Assembly: GCA_043228905.1 (NCBI GenBank)
Contig: JBHGNT010000010.1
Location: forward strand, 21,948,001-22,012,000
DNA length: 64,000 nt
Direction of reading: 5' to 3'
From: Azolla caroliniana
Lineage: Eukaryota; Polypodiophyta
Every line of letters begins with the position of its first letter. Position 1 is the stretch's first letter. The notes beneath the pieces were generated by a model. It saw only the letters and a program-made list of their open reading frames with translations. It did not search any database and was not told the DNA's origin. Below are positions 47,621 to 57,672 of the stretch, piece by piece. A program made the translations under genes and the position numbers.

Positions 47621-47818
47621 GGTCGGTATTGAAAAGATTCATCTTGCGATCAAGGATTGTAAAGTTGGTAAAATATTATATTTTTAATATACATCATGTT
47701 TATATCATATACTCTTGTTCTTTGAATCATACTTTGTCTCAATCTTCTTTCTAGAATCATACTTTGTCTCAATCTTCTTTCTTGAATCATACATTGTCGC
47801 TATCTTTTATCTATGCTC

Positions 47819-47895
<77 letters not shown>

Positions 47896-48034
47896 TACTT
47901 GTAACTCTTCATCTTACTATCCTTAACCATTCTATCATCACCATACAAGCCTTATTAAACTTAATTTTCTTCAACTCCCCTTAACCTTAGTCCCCGCGAC
48001 TTCGCCGCACAAACCACAACTACCCTGACACATT

Positions 48035-48052
48035 TGGTGAACCCGACGTGAA
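48035..48052 (+). promoter_or_regulatory. Primer binding site, tRNA-Trp type
   Basis: TGGTGAACCCGACGTGAA is, from memory, the exact complement of the 3' end of plant cytosolic tRNA-Trp including CCA. The identical 18 bases are at 55506-55523 in the GC-rich element. Confidence 0.8.
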
Positions 48053-48069
48053 GGCGGCGACGAGGAGAA

Positions 48070-50184
48070 ATGGAGGAGCAAATGAGGCTTATGTGTACGA
48101 TGATGGAACGAGTGATGCGGGAACAAGGGATGATGGCAAGCATCGACAAAGCCGTCGACAATATTCTCGCATGAGTAGGAATCTTCGAAGGTATAAATTT
48201 AGCAAGATTTCTGAAGATTTATAATGAAGAAATGCTTAAACGCGGTGTCGACGAAGCTACAAAAATTAATAGCTTTAGTCGAGTCGCTGCGATTGGGCTA
48301 CAAGAGAGGATCCAAGAGCTCCAAAGGGAGAATCAGACATGGACAACATTCGAAAGGGCATTACTCAATGAATACAACCTCAACGATATGTCAAGGATGA
48401 CAAGGCGAGCTTTCATGGATTGGGTAGAGTCTAATAAACATTTAAGTGTTTTGGAAGTATTAAAAGAGTTTTCTGAAAGATTTGAGCAACTAAATGCTAG
48501 AGATAGAAATATAATAGTGCCAGATAAAGTAATATTGTTTCTACAAGCTACTAATATTAAAGACAGGAAGGACTTGGGAATGCTTTTAGAAGATCAGAAT
48601 AGTCCAAGTGGACTTACCGAAGACTGGGAAGAGGTGAAAAGGACGTGCGCCCATTTCTGCAAAAGAAAGTTATGGTTTATGGAGTTGCCCGACAGAAATG
48701 ATGAAGAAACGGGGAATGAGTTGGGAGAGAAGAAAGTAGAAGAATCACTCTTACACGAATTGGTGAAAGGCATGAAAGACTTGTCGATCAAAGTGACGAA
48801 GCTAGAATCGGGACAAAGCTCGACTTCATCAAGGCAAGGAGGTGGAATGGTGCGAAGGTGTATGTGGTGTGATAGTATCGACCACCAGAAGAAAGATTGT
48901 CAAGAGCATAGGGATGCTCTTAATCATAATAAAATCTACTATCAAGATGGCAAGATTCACTCAACTGAGACTCGACAACCACTTCAACTCAACTTCGGGC
49001 GAGGAGGAATGAAAAGGCTAATGGAAGATGCCAAGAGAGAAACGACTCAAGCGATACAATCCGTGGCAACCTTAGGATTGCGCGTAGAAGACTCATATGG
49101 TGGATCTGGCTTTTGGCAAGATGTGATGGATTATGCAAGAAAAGGGAAGGTTCGAGTGGATGAATTAAAAAGAGCGGGAGATGAAATACGAAACTTCACT
49201 GGATGGAATGATCCAGTAGACGCGCTATCAGCATTCGCCCAAGTGAATGCACAAGATGTGCTAGTGGAAGAGAAGCGGAAGAGAGCTGAGGAAGTTGATC
49301 CGACAAAGAGACATGAGACATGAGAACAAAAGAGAAGGGAGATGGAAAAGGGTGCTATTGAGCCGAAGGAAGCTAATAAAGTAAAAGGAAAGACAGGCCC
49401 ATCTTTCAAGCTTGCCTCAGACATAGAAACAACGATGAATATAAAAAAGGTACTAGAAACAAGAATATTAAATAGTAAGGTAGAATTTACTTTAAGAGAA
49501 GTGTTGGGTATAGCAAAGAAAGAATTTCATGAAGTTATCATAGATATTATTAGAAGGAAGAGACAGGTGACGGAGGAAATTACGGGAGGGTGTGCAGCAA
49601 CACTCCAAGATTTGTATGGTGGCACCATCAATGCTGCAAGTGTAAAAAACCAGAATGATGTTGGCGTCCATGAAGGGGATAGGAGTCACTATACAAGGGA
49701 CCATTGGGCTCGAGCAACAATGGAGGCACCTGCAAAAATTGGGGAGCAGCAAATTCCATGTATTGCTTTGATCGATCATGGATCAAAGATTAACATGATG
49801 TCATCGGAATTTTACGCTCGAGGACGATGGCCGATCGACAAGAATCATGGGTGAAAAATAAGAGCTGCCACAGAAACTACGGAGGATCTATTCGGAGCAT
49901 GTCCTAGTGTGAAGGTAACAATTGGTGATGTCTCGGTGAATCAAAATTTCTTTGTGCAGGATTGATCAACCTACCCCATCATCCTTGGCCAGCCCTACAT
50001 CACCGCAGTGAGGATGGAAACAAAGGTTATTGATGATGGTTCGGCTTTCGTGAGAATCAAGAGTCAAGATGGAAGAAAGATTGTCCAATTCTTAACCGTG
50101 AGGCCCAACCATGAAAGAAACAAAGAATGCTTGAGGGAACATCCAATTCAAGAGATGGATGAAGAGTTTTCCCAGGATTTTTAG
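48070..50184 (+). pseudogene. Gag-protease frame of AT-rich gypsy element
   Basis: A single frame from ATG 48070 to TAG 50182-50184, interrupted by TGA at 48172, 49321, 49852 and 49963 but with no frameshift. Gag shares FMDWVESN with the GC-rich copy (FMEWVESP). The zinc knuckle is CMWCDSIDHQKKDC near 48870-48910. KVEFTLREVLGIAKKEFHE lies near 49480-49535. The protease motif is ALIDHGSKINMMS near 49764-49802, with His where Ser or Thr is expected. It ends FSQDF-stop at the frameshift site. Apart from the TGAs it aligns with the GC-rich copy throughout. Confidence 0.88.
50175..50184 (+). promoter_or_regulatory. Putative -1 ribosomal frameshift signal
   Basis: GGATTTTTAG contains the heptamer G GAT TTT followed by the gag-pro stop TAG. 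A -1 slip gives TTA and enters the pol frame, which is open from here on. The same ten bases sit at the same place in the GC-rich element. A small hairpin, GGGCT-GTGAT-AGCCC, follows at about 50204-50218. Confidence 0.8.
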
Positions 50185-53100
50185 ATAGGGCTTTTACAGG
50201 TAGGGGCTGTGATAGCCCGAGCATAAAAGAAAACCCCATAAATAATAATGTAAATAAAGGTATTCCTTGTACAATCTCATCTAATGGTGCTACTTTTATA
50301 CTAAAAGTAAATAATAATAAAATACAAAATGCTTTCGAGTACTTTAAGTGTTTTGGATTAATAGATGATGATGAAGAAATTCAGGATATGTTTAAAGAAT
50401 TAAGTTTTGAAGATACAATAACTCATTTGGAAGCAATGGAAGAAGACAACGAAATCCAAGTTCCTGTCCATTCAATCAAGATGTATGAGGTCATTGAAGA
50501 AGTTGCTCGAGAGGATCATGAAGCACATGTACTAACAAAGTACAAGACAGTGGAGAAGAAGGTTCGTCCTATTGCTGCTCCACTTCCAAGGGATAGTGAA
50601 AAGGCAATCAAAGAAGCAGCCACAGAGCCAATGATCAGAGACCCACGAAAGGTAGGACATGTGTTTACTCCGGAAACAATACAAGGGATGAAAATAGGAG
50701 GGGGTGACTTCCTATTACCCGCTGAAGAAAAGCAATTCAGGGAGATGTTAAAAAGGCATGGAAAGGCGTTTGCATTCCAACCGGAGGAAATAGGGTGTGT
50801 GGATCCAGAAATTGTGGAGCCCATGGTTATATTCACTATCCCTCATATTCCATGGAACTTTAAGCCAATACCCATGCCTAGGGCTAGAATCCCTCAACTA
50901 TTAGAACTTTTGAAAGAAAAGATAAGGATGGGTATCTTGGAACCATCGAACGCTCCTTACTCGAGTCGATGGTTCACTGTGTTAAAGAAAGATGGGCGAC
51001 TCCGATTTATCCAAGATATGCAACCCGTGAATAAGGTAACAATCCGAAACTCGGGAGTAGGGCCAATTGTGGATGAGTTTGCTGAGATGTTTGCAGGAAG
51101 AGCTATATATTCAATGGGAGACCTTTATTCCGGGTATGATCAATTTCAACTTGCTATCAAAAGTTGAGATATAACTTCTATCAAGACACCTATAGGGTTA
51201 GTACGGATGTGCACCTTGCCGCAAGGAGCGACCAACTCAGTGGCGCATATGATGAATGGAATGAACAAGGTACTTCGTGATTTTATTCCTCATATTACAA
51301 TGCCTTTTCTAGATGATGTTCCAATTAAGGGATGCAAGGAGGAAGAGAAGAACGAGGAATTGGACGAAAGTGGTTGCCGTCAATTCGTTGCTGATCATAT
51401 CAAGCATTGTGAGAAGGTGCTATCAAGGATGGAAGAAGTGCATTTGACCTTATCAGGGGCGAAGTCAATATTTGGGGCAAAAGAGATATTAATAGTTGGT
51501 CATATGTGTGGCCCGTATGGGAGAAAGCCATCCCCAACCAAGGTCAATGCAATTCAAAATATGCAAGAGGAATGTACATCCATCTCAGAAGTACGAAGGT
51601 TTCTGGGGGTATGTGTTTTTTACTGTAAATGGATTCCGCATTATGCCCATTTATCTGAACCTTTATATAGACTCCTAAGAAAAGGAGAGACATTTGAATG
51701 GAGTGAAGAGCATTCAGAGGCAATGAAGAAATTGAAGTACTACTTGGCACAAGCTCCACCATTAAAGCAACCAGACTACACCCGGCCCATATATCTCACA
51801 GTAGACTCTAGTCCCATTGGAATTGGATGGGTGATAATCCAACAAGATAGGGAAGAAAGGTATCCAGTCCGATTCGGGGCAAAGGTTCTTAGTGGTCGAC
51901 AAAGAAAATATGCACAGGTGAAAAGAGAGCTATGGGGGATAGTAACAGCTGTAAAGACAGACAGAGATTACTTAATTGGTGCTGAAGTAATAATAGAAAC
52001 AGATTGTTTGCCTATTCTGGGTATCATAGCTAATTGTGATATTCCAGATCAAGCAATGTTAAGATGGTGTATCTATATTAGATCAATCAACCTTGAAGTT
52101 CGACATATCTCTGGGAATAGAAATGCAGTAGCAGATATGTTATCAAGAGCAAGGTATGAGGAAGAGGAGATTCCAGACTCGGACGATGAGGACAAAGAAC
52201 AAACAATCCTTACCACAAGCATTACTCGGGAAGGAGGAATGCAGTTTCTAGAAGAGGAGTATGAAGAAGAATTCAAGGAAATAGGGAAATACCTACAAAC
52301 CCCTGACAAGTACAAAGGTCGATCTGGAAAAGAGTTCGCACAGTTTCGCAAGAAAGCCCATAAGTTCTTCCTGCATGAAGGATATCTATGGCGACATCCG
52401 AAAACCAAGACTGGAAACCCGCAAAGAGTAATAGGTTCTGAAGGGCAAAGAAAGGAGATAATCAGAGAGCTGCATGACAAAGAATGGGTTGGTCATCGAG
52501 GAGTGTGGGCCACTTTCAGTAAGATTAAAGAACGATTTTGGTGGCCTCGATACTATGAGCAAATAAAAAAGTATGTGGAAACTTGTCCCACTTGTCAATA
52601 TTATTCAAATGTAAAATTTTGTGATGAATTACACCCAACATACTCACCGGGGGCGCATTACAAGTGGATGATAGATTTGGTAACAATGCCACTTGGAATA
52701 GGACAAAAGAGATACTTGGTTCTTGCTAGAGAAGATCTAACAAATCAAGTGGAAGGCCGTTCATTGCGAACAAAAGGGACATTAGGAGTATGTCAATTCA
52801 TTTTGGAAGACATTGTTTGTAGATATGGATGTATCGGGAAGATAGTGGCAGATAGGGGAGAACTCAATTCTGCGGAAGCTCAAGATTTTTTTGACAAAAT
52901 AGGAATTCGGCTTTCTTTGACAACGGCGTACAATCCAGAAGCTAATGGAAAGGTAGAAAGGGGACATGGGCCAATAGTCAAAGCTTTGGCAAAGGCATGT
53001 AGAGGAAGGGTCAGTGATTGGCCAAAAACCTTAGCCTATGCACTATGGGCTGATAGGACAACTCACAGCACTGTTACTGGATATATGCCTGCAGAATTAA

Positions 53101-53639
53101 TCACAGGACAGAAGCCAATAATGCCAATTGAAGAAAAGATAACTACATGGGTTGTGTTGCCTTGGGAATTGGAAATGAGTAGGGAAGATTTACTTGCGAT
53201 TCGAATACGACAACTTCAATCAAGGACAGAAGACATAGAAAAAGCAGCTACTAGATTGAAAGAGGCAAGAATCAAGAATAAGGACAGATTTGACAAGATG
53301 AAAAGAATACGACCAAGAAAAGTGCAAGAAGGAGATTGGGTATTAGTATATGATAATAGTCTAGATAATCAATATAGTACTATTCGGAAGTTTTCAAAAA
53401 GATGGTTTGGACCTTATGAAGTTAGGAAAGTAACAGATAAAGCCACATATTTCCTCAATGAATTAGATGGGACAGAAATTCGTATCCCAATTGCAGGAAA
53501 AAGGATTAAAATATTTAAAAGGAGGGAGTCATTAGAGCCCGAATTTTATGAAGAAGTAGAAGAACTAAAAGAATCGGAAGAAGTGTTGGATGAACTCTGC
53601 ACAACCAATGTGCAAGTTCAGAGGGGGTGGGTGTCGTGA
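50181..53639 (+). pseudogene. Pol frame (RT, RNase H, integrase) of AT-rich gypsy element
   Basis: Reached by a -1 shift; the frame has no ATG at its start. The only internal stop is TGA at 51165-51167, where the GC-rich copy has Arg. RT has GDLYSGYDQFQLA and catalytic TMPFLDDVPIKG near 51297-51332. RNase H has TVDSSPIGIGWVI and RELWGIVTA. The integrase has a zinc finger ending TCPTCQ, core residues in WMIDLVTMP, VADRGE and NGKVERGH, and a GPYEV C-terminal module. It has no chromodomain. The stop TGA at 53637 lies inside the 3' LTR, and the purine tract AGAGGGGGTGGG directly before the LTR is also coding. Confidence 0.9.
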
Positions 53640-54417
53640 AGAATGTGCTTCACGATATAAAAATGAGCTTAAATGTTGTATTTAATAATATTTGAGAGAC
53701 TTGAACCCACATCCTTATATACGATGTACAATGTACATACCACTAGGCTAGGCTATTTATTTGTAAAATGTGTAATAAATGTGCTTCATGATATAAGAAT
53801 GAAGCTATATATTGTATTAAGTAAAATTGAGGGACTTGAACCCTCAACCTTGTATATCAAGCACAAACCATACACCACTAAGCTAGGTTATTTGTTTTAG
53901 GGTTATATTCATCATTATACTTATCCCAATACATGGGAGCTCAAATGAGCATGATGGCTATCATGCATCACATGCAATGCATGTGCGCCAAACGGCGATC
54001 ATGCATCAGATGTAACTCATGCATTACATGCATGACATTACCATATGCATGGAAATACTTATAAAAAGAGAGGAAAGGAAAACAAAAGGGAATCAAGGAA
54101 TCAAGAGAGAGTGAAAAAATAATACACTCAATTGAAGAAGACTAGCTCATTGGGTAGAGAACCTCTCGTTTCGAAGTTGAGGTCGAGGGTTCAAATCACG
54201 GGTCGGTATTGAAAAGATTCATCTTGCGATCAAGGATTGTAAAGTTGGTAAAATAGTATATTTTTAATATACATCATGTTTATATCATATACTCTTGTTC
54301 TTTGAATCATACTTTGTCTCAATCTTCTTTCTAGAATCATACTTTGTCTCAATCTTCTTTCTTGAATCATACATTGTCGCTATCTTTTATCTATGCTCGT
54401 CTCTCTCTCTCTCTCTA
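53632..54417 (+). repeat. 3' LTR of AT-rich gypsy element, truncated by gap
   Basis: It repeats 47051-47836 with about seven differences and enters the N run inside the (CT)n tract. Roughly the last 190 bp and the TSD are missing. Confidence 0.9.
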
Positions 54418-54517
54418 NNNNNNNNNNNNNNNNNNNNNNNNNNNNNNNNNNNNNNNNNNNNNNNNNNNNNNNNNNNNNNNNNNNNNNNNNNNNNNNNNNN
54501 NNNNNNNNNNNNNNNNN
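54418..54517. other. Assembly gap, 100 N
   Basis: Exactly 100 N, a usual placeholder for a gap of unknown size. It falls in a microsatellite inside the LTR. Confidence 0.98.
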
Positions 54518-54807
54518 ATTCCCGACCTCCTCCTCGACCGGTCTTTCTCCCCAAGTCGAGAGGGCGTCTCGCTCCACACCCTCTCCCGTGGTACCGTCGT
54601 ACCATTCTTCGGCCTCTGCTTGGGCCATGACCGCCTTGTTCGGAAGACCGACTAGCTCTGAGTCTTCGGAATCCCTCCGCGTGTCGGATCTCTCTTCTTC
54701 TTCAACCATCGCCTTCAGAGCCTCATACGCTTCCCAGACCAAGGCTTCGACATCGAGTTTCGCCGATCCTTCTTATTGCGTGCCCGCTTCGTGCCGTGAT
54801 GACACGT
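54518..54807. other. GC-rich sequence of unknown identity
   Basis: It is neither the rest of the AT-rich LTR nor copia B. The minus strand has an open frame with acidic residues (for example KAMVEEEERSDTRRDSEDS) that I do not recognise. It could be part of another GC-rich element or a misjoined contig. Confidence 0.4.
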
Positions 54808-55502
54808 TGTCGTGAAGAAAACCGCCCACAAGAGGAATCGGAGGAACAAGGCGTGGGAGACGGCTCTACGCACACACGCGCCCCAAGAAGTACCTAAGGA
54901 CGAAGTAGGTACATACGAGGATCCTAGGTGGGTAGATTCGGTTGGTATGCAGTTAATGCCAAACGGCCTCTTGACGGGCTATAAAAGGGAAGAGGAAGAA
55001 TAGAAGTGGGTATCTCGCGCGGAGAGGACGAAGTGCTGCCGAACCGATTTCGGAGCTTCTCTCTCACTCCTGCTTTCTCTGTCTTCTGCTCCATCGCGTA
55101 CCAGTGCAGGTTTCGAGGAGGCTTGCGCTGTTCTGTGGAACGCCCCGAGTGTGTCCTGCAGCACCTCCGACCTGTTTTCCCTTCCTGTGCGTCGCGACAT
55201 ACAGGGGTCGGCATCTGTTCGCCGCCCTGTTCGTTTTCGTTAGTATCTATTTCGTGCCCCACCGTGGGTTGTAATACTTTAGTCTGTTATTTTCTTGCAT
55301 TCATAAGTACATATCTTTCGTTGTTGCGTCCATCCGCGTCGGCGTTTATTTGTGATCTCTGTTTGTTGGGCCGTATCCCTGTGCAATCTTCGGTTCTGTG
55401 TAATCGGGTCTCTCTCTCTTACTTCTCTCTCTCTTGCTCTTCGGTTCAAGACCCCCGTGGCCCCTCCTCCTTTCTACACGCAAGGGCGTAGTAACCCCGA
55501 CA
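54808..55502 (+). repeat. 5' LTR of GC-rich gypsy element
   Basis: 695 bp. A core promoter GGCTATAAAAGGGAAGAGG is near 54977-54996. The terminal region has AAGACCCCCGTGGCCCC. Its first ten bases match the AT-rich LTR and the solo LTR at 62803. Confidence 0.93.
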
Positions 55503-55505
55503 TCT

Positions 55506-55523
55506 TGGTGAACCCGACGTGAA
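55506..55523 (+). promoter_or_regulatory. Primer binding site, tRNA-Trp type
   Basis: TGGTGAACCCGACGTGAA, three bases after the LTR. It is identical to 48035-48052. Confidence 0.8.
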
Positions 55524-55545
55524 CGAGGCGGCAGAAGAGCAGAAG

Positions 55546-57672
55546 ATGAGGGGGTCGGATCTCGCAGAGGCCATGGCTTCGGCCGTGGATCGGATTGTAA
55601 ACGCGCGCGAGGGCACCGGTGCCCTCGACAGAGCTATTGAGGCGGTCGTCGGCACGATCGGCCGGTTCGATGGGAAGGATGCCACGAAGTATCTGGCGTC
55701 CTACGGTGCGGAAATGTTAATGCGGGACATTCCGGAAGACAGGCGTCTTGCCGGTTTTCCCCGAGTGGCGATGCCGAGCATCCATGCGGAGGTGCTCGAG
55801 GTGCGGGCGGAGAGCCGTACCTGGGAGGAGTTCGAAGGTCGGCTCCTGGAAAAATACGGACTGGACGACGCGCTCCGGCTTTCGAAGCGAAGCTTCATGG
55901 AGTGGGTGGAGTCTCCCGGGAAAGGAAGAAACGCGTCGGCACTCCTCCGGGAGTTCGAGGAGAACTTCGCGCGCCTTTCGGCGCTTGACAGGATGGTCCT
56001 GGATACAAGCCGGGTCCTGCTGTTCGTCAAATCGGTTGACGAGAGGGATCGGAGTCACGTGGGCGCCCTGCTAGAAACCGAAGACGGGCTGACAGCCGAC
56101 TGGGCGGCGGTCAAGAGAGCCTGCGGCCGTTTCGACAAACGGCGAGAATGGGAGGATGACAGAGCAACCGGGTCGGGCTCAGTCGCGGCGAGGAAACTCG
56201 AGCCGGCGCAGCCGGTGCGAAGGGAAGAGACTCGGGAGTGGCTGGAATCCGGTTCAGCTACGACCGACGTGATCAGAGGCTCGACTGGAGGAGCTGCGTT
56301 GGAGGAACTGACGAGGGCGAAAAAAGACCTCCAAATCGCACAAGCCCGCAGAGAAGGCGGAGGACCTGCTCGTGACCGACGGCCGGCGGCAGGGAACAGG
56401 TGCATGTGGTGCGACGGGGTCGGCCACATCCGAAAAGACTGCGGCGATTTCGCAGAGGCGCTGAGGAACCGGGTGGTGTACCTATGGGAAGGCCGGGTTC
56501 ACGCCAACGACACGAGAAGGGCCCTAAACCGAAACGACGGGCGAGGCGGAATGAAGAGGTTGATGGAAGAGGCGGCGGCCCGACATGCGGAAACCGTCCA
56601 CTACTCGGCGTCGGCCGGTATTCGAGTCGGGGGCAACGAGGCCCGAAGAGGAAGCAAAGCCGGATTCTGGCCGACGGTGCTGGAAGGCCTTGCCGATACG
56701 AGGATGAAGAGGGAGGAATCGGACCGTGCGGAGAAACGGGTACGGGAGATGACCGGGTGGAGCGACCCGGTCGAGGAGAAGACGGGCTTCGTGGAAGCCG
56801 CTTGCCGGAACTACGAGGCTCTGGTAGAAGAGAAGCGGGTGGGGAAACCCGGGACGACCGGGCCCTCACAACGATACGAGACCCGGTCCGGGCCACGACG
56901 GGACGAAGCCGGCGGGGCCGGTACGCAAGATAAACCCCAGAAGGGCGGGTACCGTCTGGGGACGGAGATAGAAAGAACCACGGACTTACGAAAGGTCCTG
57001 GAGGAACGGATCCTCGACAGCAAGGTGGAGCTGTCGCTACGGGAGGTGCTCGGAATCGCGAAGAAAGAGTTCCACGACTCCATCGTGGACTTGGTCAAGC
57101 GGAAGAGGCTGTCGACGGAGGAGGAACCGGAAAGACCGGTAGAGGTGCGGACGGCGCACCTGGACGGCATGGCGCTGGAAGACGAGTGGGCGGAGAGCCA
57201 CTATTCGCGGCCACACTGGGCCCGAGCGACCACGGAAACCCCGGTAAAGATCGGCGATGTCCAGGAACCGGTAGTAGCTTTGGTGGACCACGGATCGGAA
57301 ATCAACCTGATGTCCATGGACTTCTATAAGAAGGGCAAATGGCCGATCAACACCAAGCACGGGTGGAAGATAAGGGCGGCGACGCGCGCCACCGAGGAAC
57401 TTCACGGGGCCTGCCCGAATGTACGGGTCAAGATCGGCGATGTCGAGATAGACCAGCACTTCTTCGTGCAGGAGTCGTCATCGCACCCCGTCATACTGGG
57501 AGAGCCGTACATCACGGCGGCTCGAATGGAGACCAAGGTGCTAGACAACGGTTCGGCCTATGCGCGGGTCAAGAGCCAGGACGGGCGCCATTCGGTCCAG
57601 TTTTTGACGGTTAGGCCGAACCACGAGCGTAACCGCGACTCCCTCGGTTCCGATAACCGAGAGGATTTTTAG
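55546..57672 (+). CDS. Gag-protease polyprotein, GC-rich gypsy element
   Basis: 708 aa from the first ATG after the PBS. It forms the virus-like particle and carries the protease. Gag spans about residues 1-280 with SFMEWVESPGKG. The zinc knuckle CMWCDGVGHIRKDC (CX2CX4HX4C, near 56401-56442) binds RNA. A conserved helical block, KVELSLREVLGIAKKEF, lies near 57022-57072. The protease core ALVDHGSEINLMS (near 57277-57315) has DHG instead of the usual D-S/T-G, and a VILGEPYI flap-side match follows near 57490. The frame ends NREDF-TAG inside GGATTTTTAG, where a -1 slip would make Gag-Pol. Codons are strongly G/C-ending, unlike the host genes. There is no internal stop. Confidence 0.92.
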   Translation: MRGSDLAEAMASAVDRIVNAREGTGALDRAIEAVVGTIGRFDGKDATKYLASYGAEMLMRDIPEDRRLAGFPRVAMPSIHAEVLEVRAESRTWEEFEGRLLEKYGLDDALRLSKRSFMEWVESPGKGRNASALLREFEENFARLSALDRMVLDTSRVLLFVKSVDERDRSHVGALLETEDGLTADWAAVKRACGRFDKRREWEDDRATGSGSVAARKLEPAQPVRREETREWLESGSATTDVIRGSTGGAALEELTRAKKDLQIAQARREGGGPARDRRPAAGNRCMWCDGVGHIRKDCGDFAEALRNRVVYLWEGRVHANDTRRALNRNDGRGGMKRLMEEAAARHAETVHYSASAGIRVGGNEARRGSKAGFWPTVLEGLADTRMKREESDRAEKRVREMTGWSDPVEEKTGFVEAACRNYEALVEEKRVGKPGTTGPSQRYETRSGPRRDEAGGAGTQDKPQKGGYRLGTEIERTTDLRKVLEERILDSKVELSLREVLGIAKKEFHDSIVDLVKRKRLSTEEEPERPVEVRTAHLDGMALEDEWAESHYSRPHWARATTETPVKIGDVQEPVVALVDHGSEINLMSMDFYKKGKWPINTKHGWKIRAATRATEELHGACPNVRVKIGDVEIDQHFFVQESSSHPVILGEPYITAARMETKVLDNGSAYARVKSQDGRHSVQFLTVRPNHERNRDSLGSDNREDF
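57663..57672 (+). promoter_or_regulatory. Putative -1 ribosomal frameshift signal
   Basis: GGATTTTTAG: codons GAT TTT TAG in the gag-pro frame; after a -1 slip TTT is re-paired and TTA is next. GGAUUUU with UAG is, from established knowledge, the frameshift site type of red clover necrotic mosaic virus. The -1 frame has a stop at 57654 just upstream and is then open to 61160. GC-rich sequence with pairing potential follows (57687-57728). Confidence 0.85.

Larger units (their letters stand above)
47051..48030 (+). repeat. 5' LTR of the AT-rich gypsy element
   Basis: It starts TGTCGTGAAGAATGTGC and ends TACCCTGACA four bases before the PBS. It contains a TATAAAAAGAGAGG core promoter near 47480, a (CT)n(CA)n microsatellite at about 47818-47894 and three tRNA-like blocks. 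Confidence 0.9.
47051..54417 (+). mobile_element. Ty3/gypsy element, A/T-rich coding variant; 3' end lost in gap
   Basis: It has a 5' LTR (47051-48030), tRNA-Trp-type PBS, gag-pro frame, -1 frameshift signal, RT-RNase H-integrase frame and a 3' LTR from 53632 that runs into the gap. I could spot only about seven LTR differences over some 785 bp, so the insertion is fairly recent. The coding sequence prefers A/T at third positions. Five in-frame TGA codons disable it. It interrupts copia B. Confidence 0.92.

Noticed and set aside
48172-49965. In-frame TGA codons as recoding (selenocysteine or readthrough)
   Set aside because: The GC-rich relative has ordinary residues at these places, and the positions are scattered and not near conserved sites; simple decay fits.
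54518-54742. Acidic minus-strand frame next to the gap as a gene
   Set aside because: The frame runs into the N gap, has no recognisable domain and lies in GC-rich DNA, where long chance frames are common.
55006-55491. 161-codon open frame inside the GC-rich LTR (repeated at 61431-61916)
   Set aside because: It has no ATG start and a composition typical of random GC-rich DNA. Its identity in both LTRs follows from their recent common origin.
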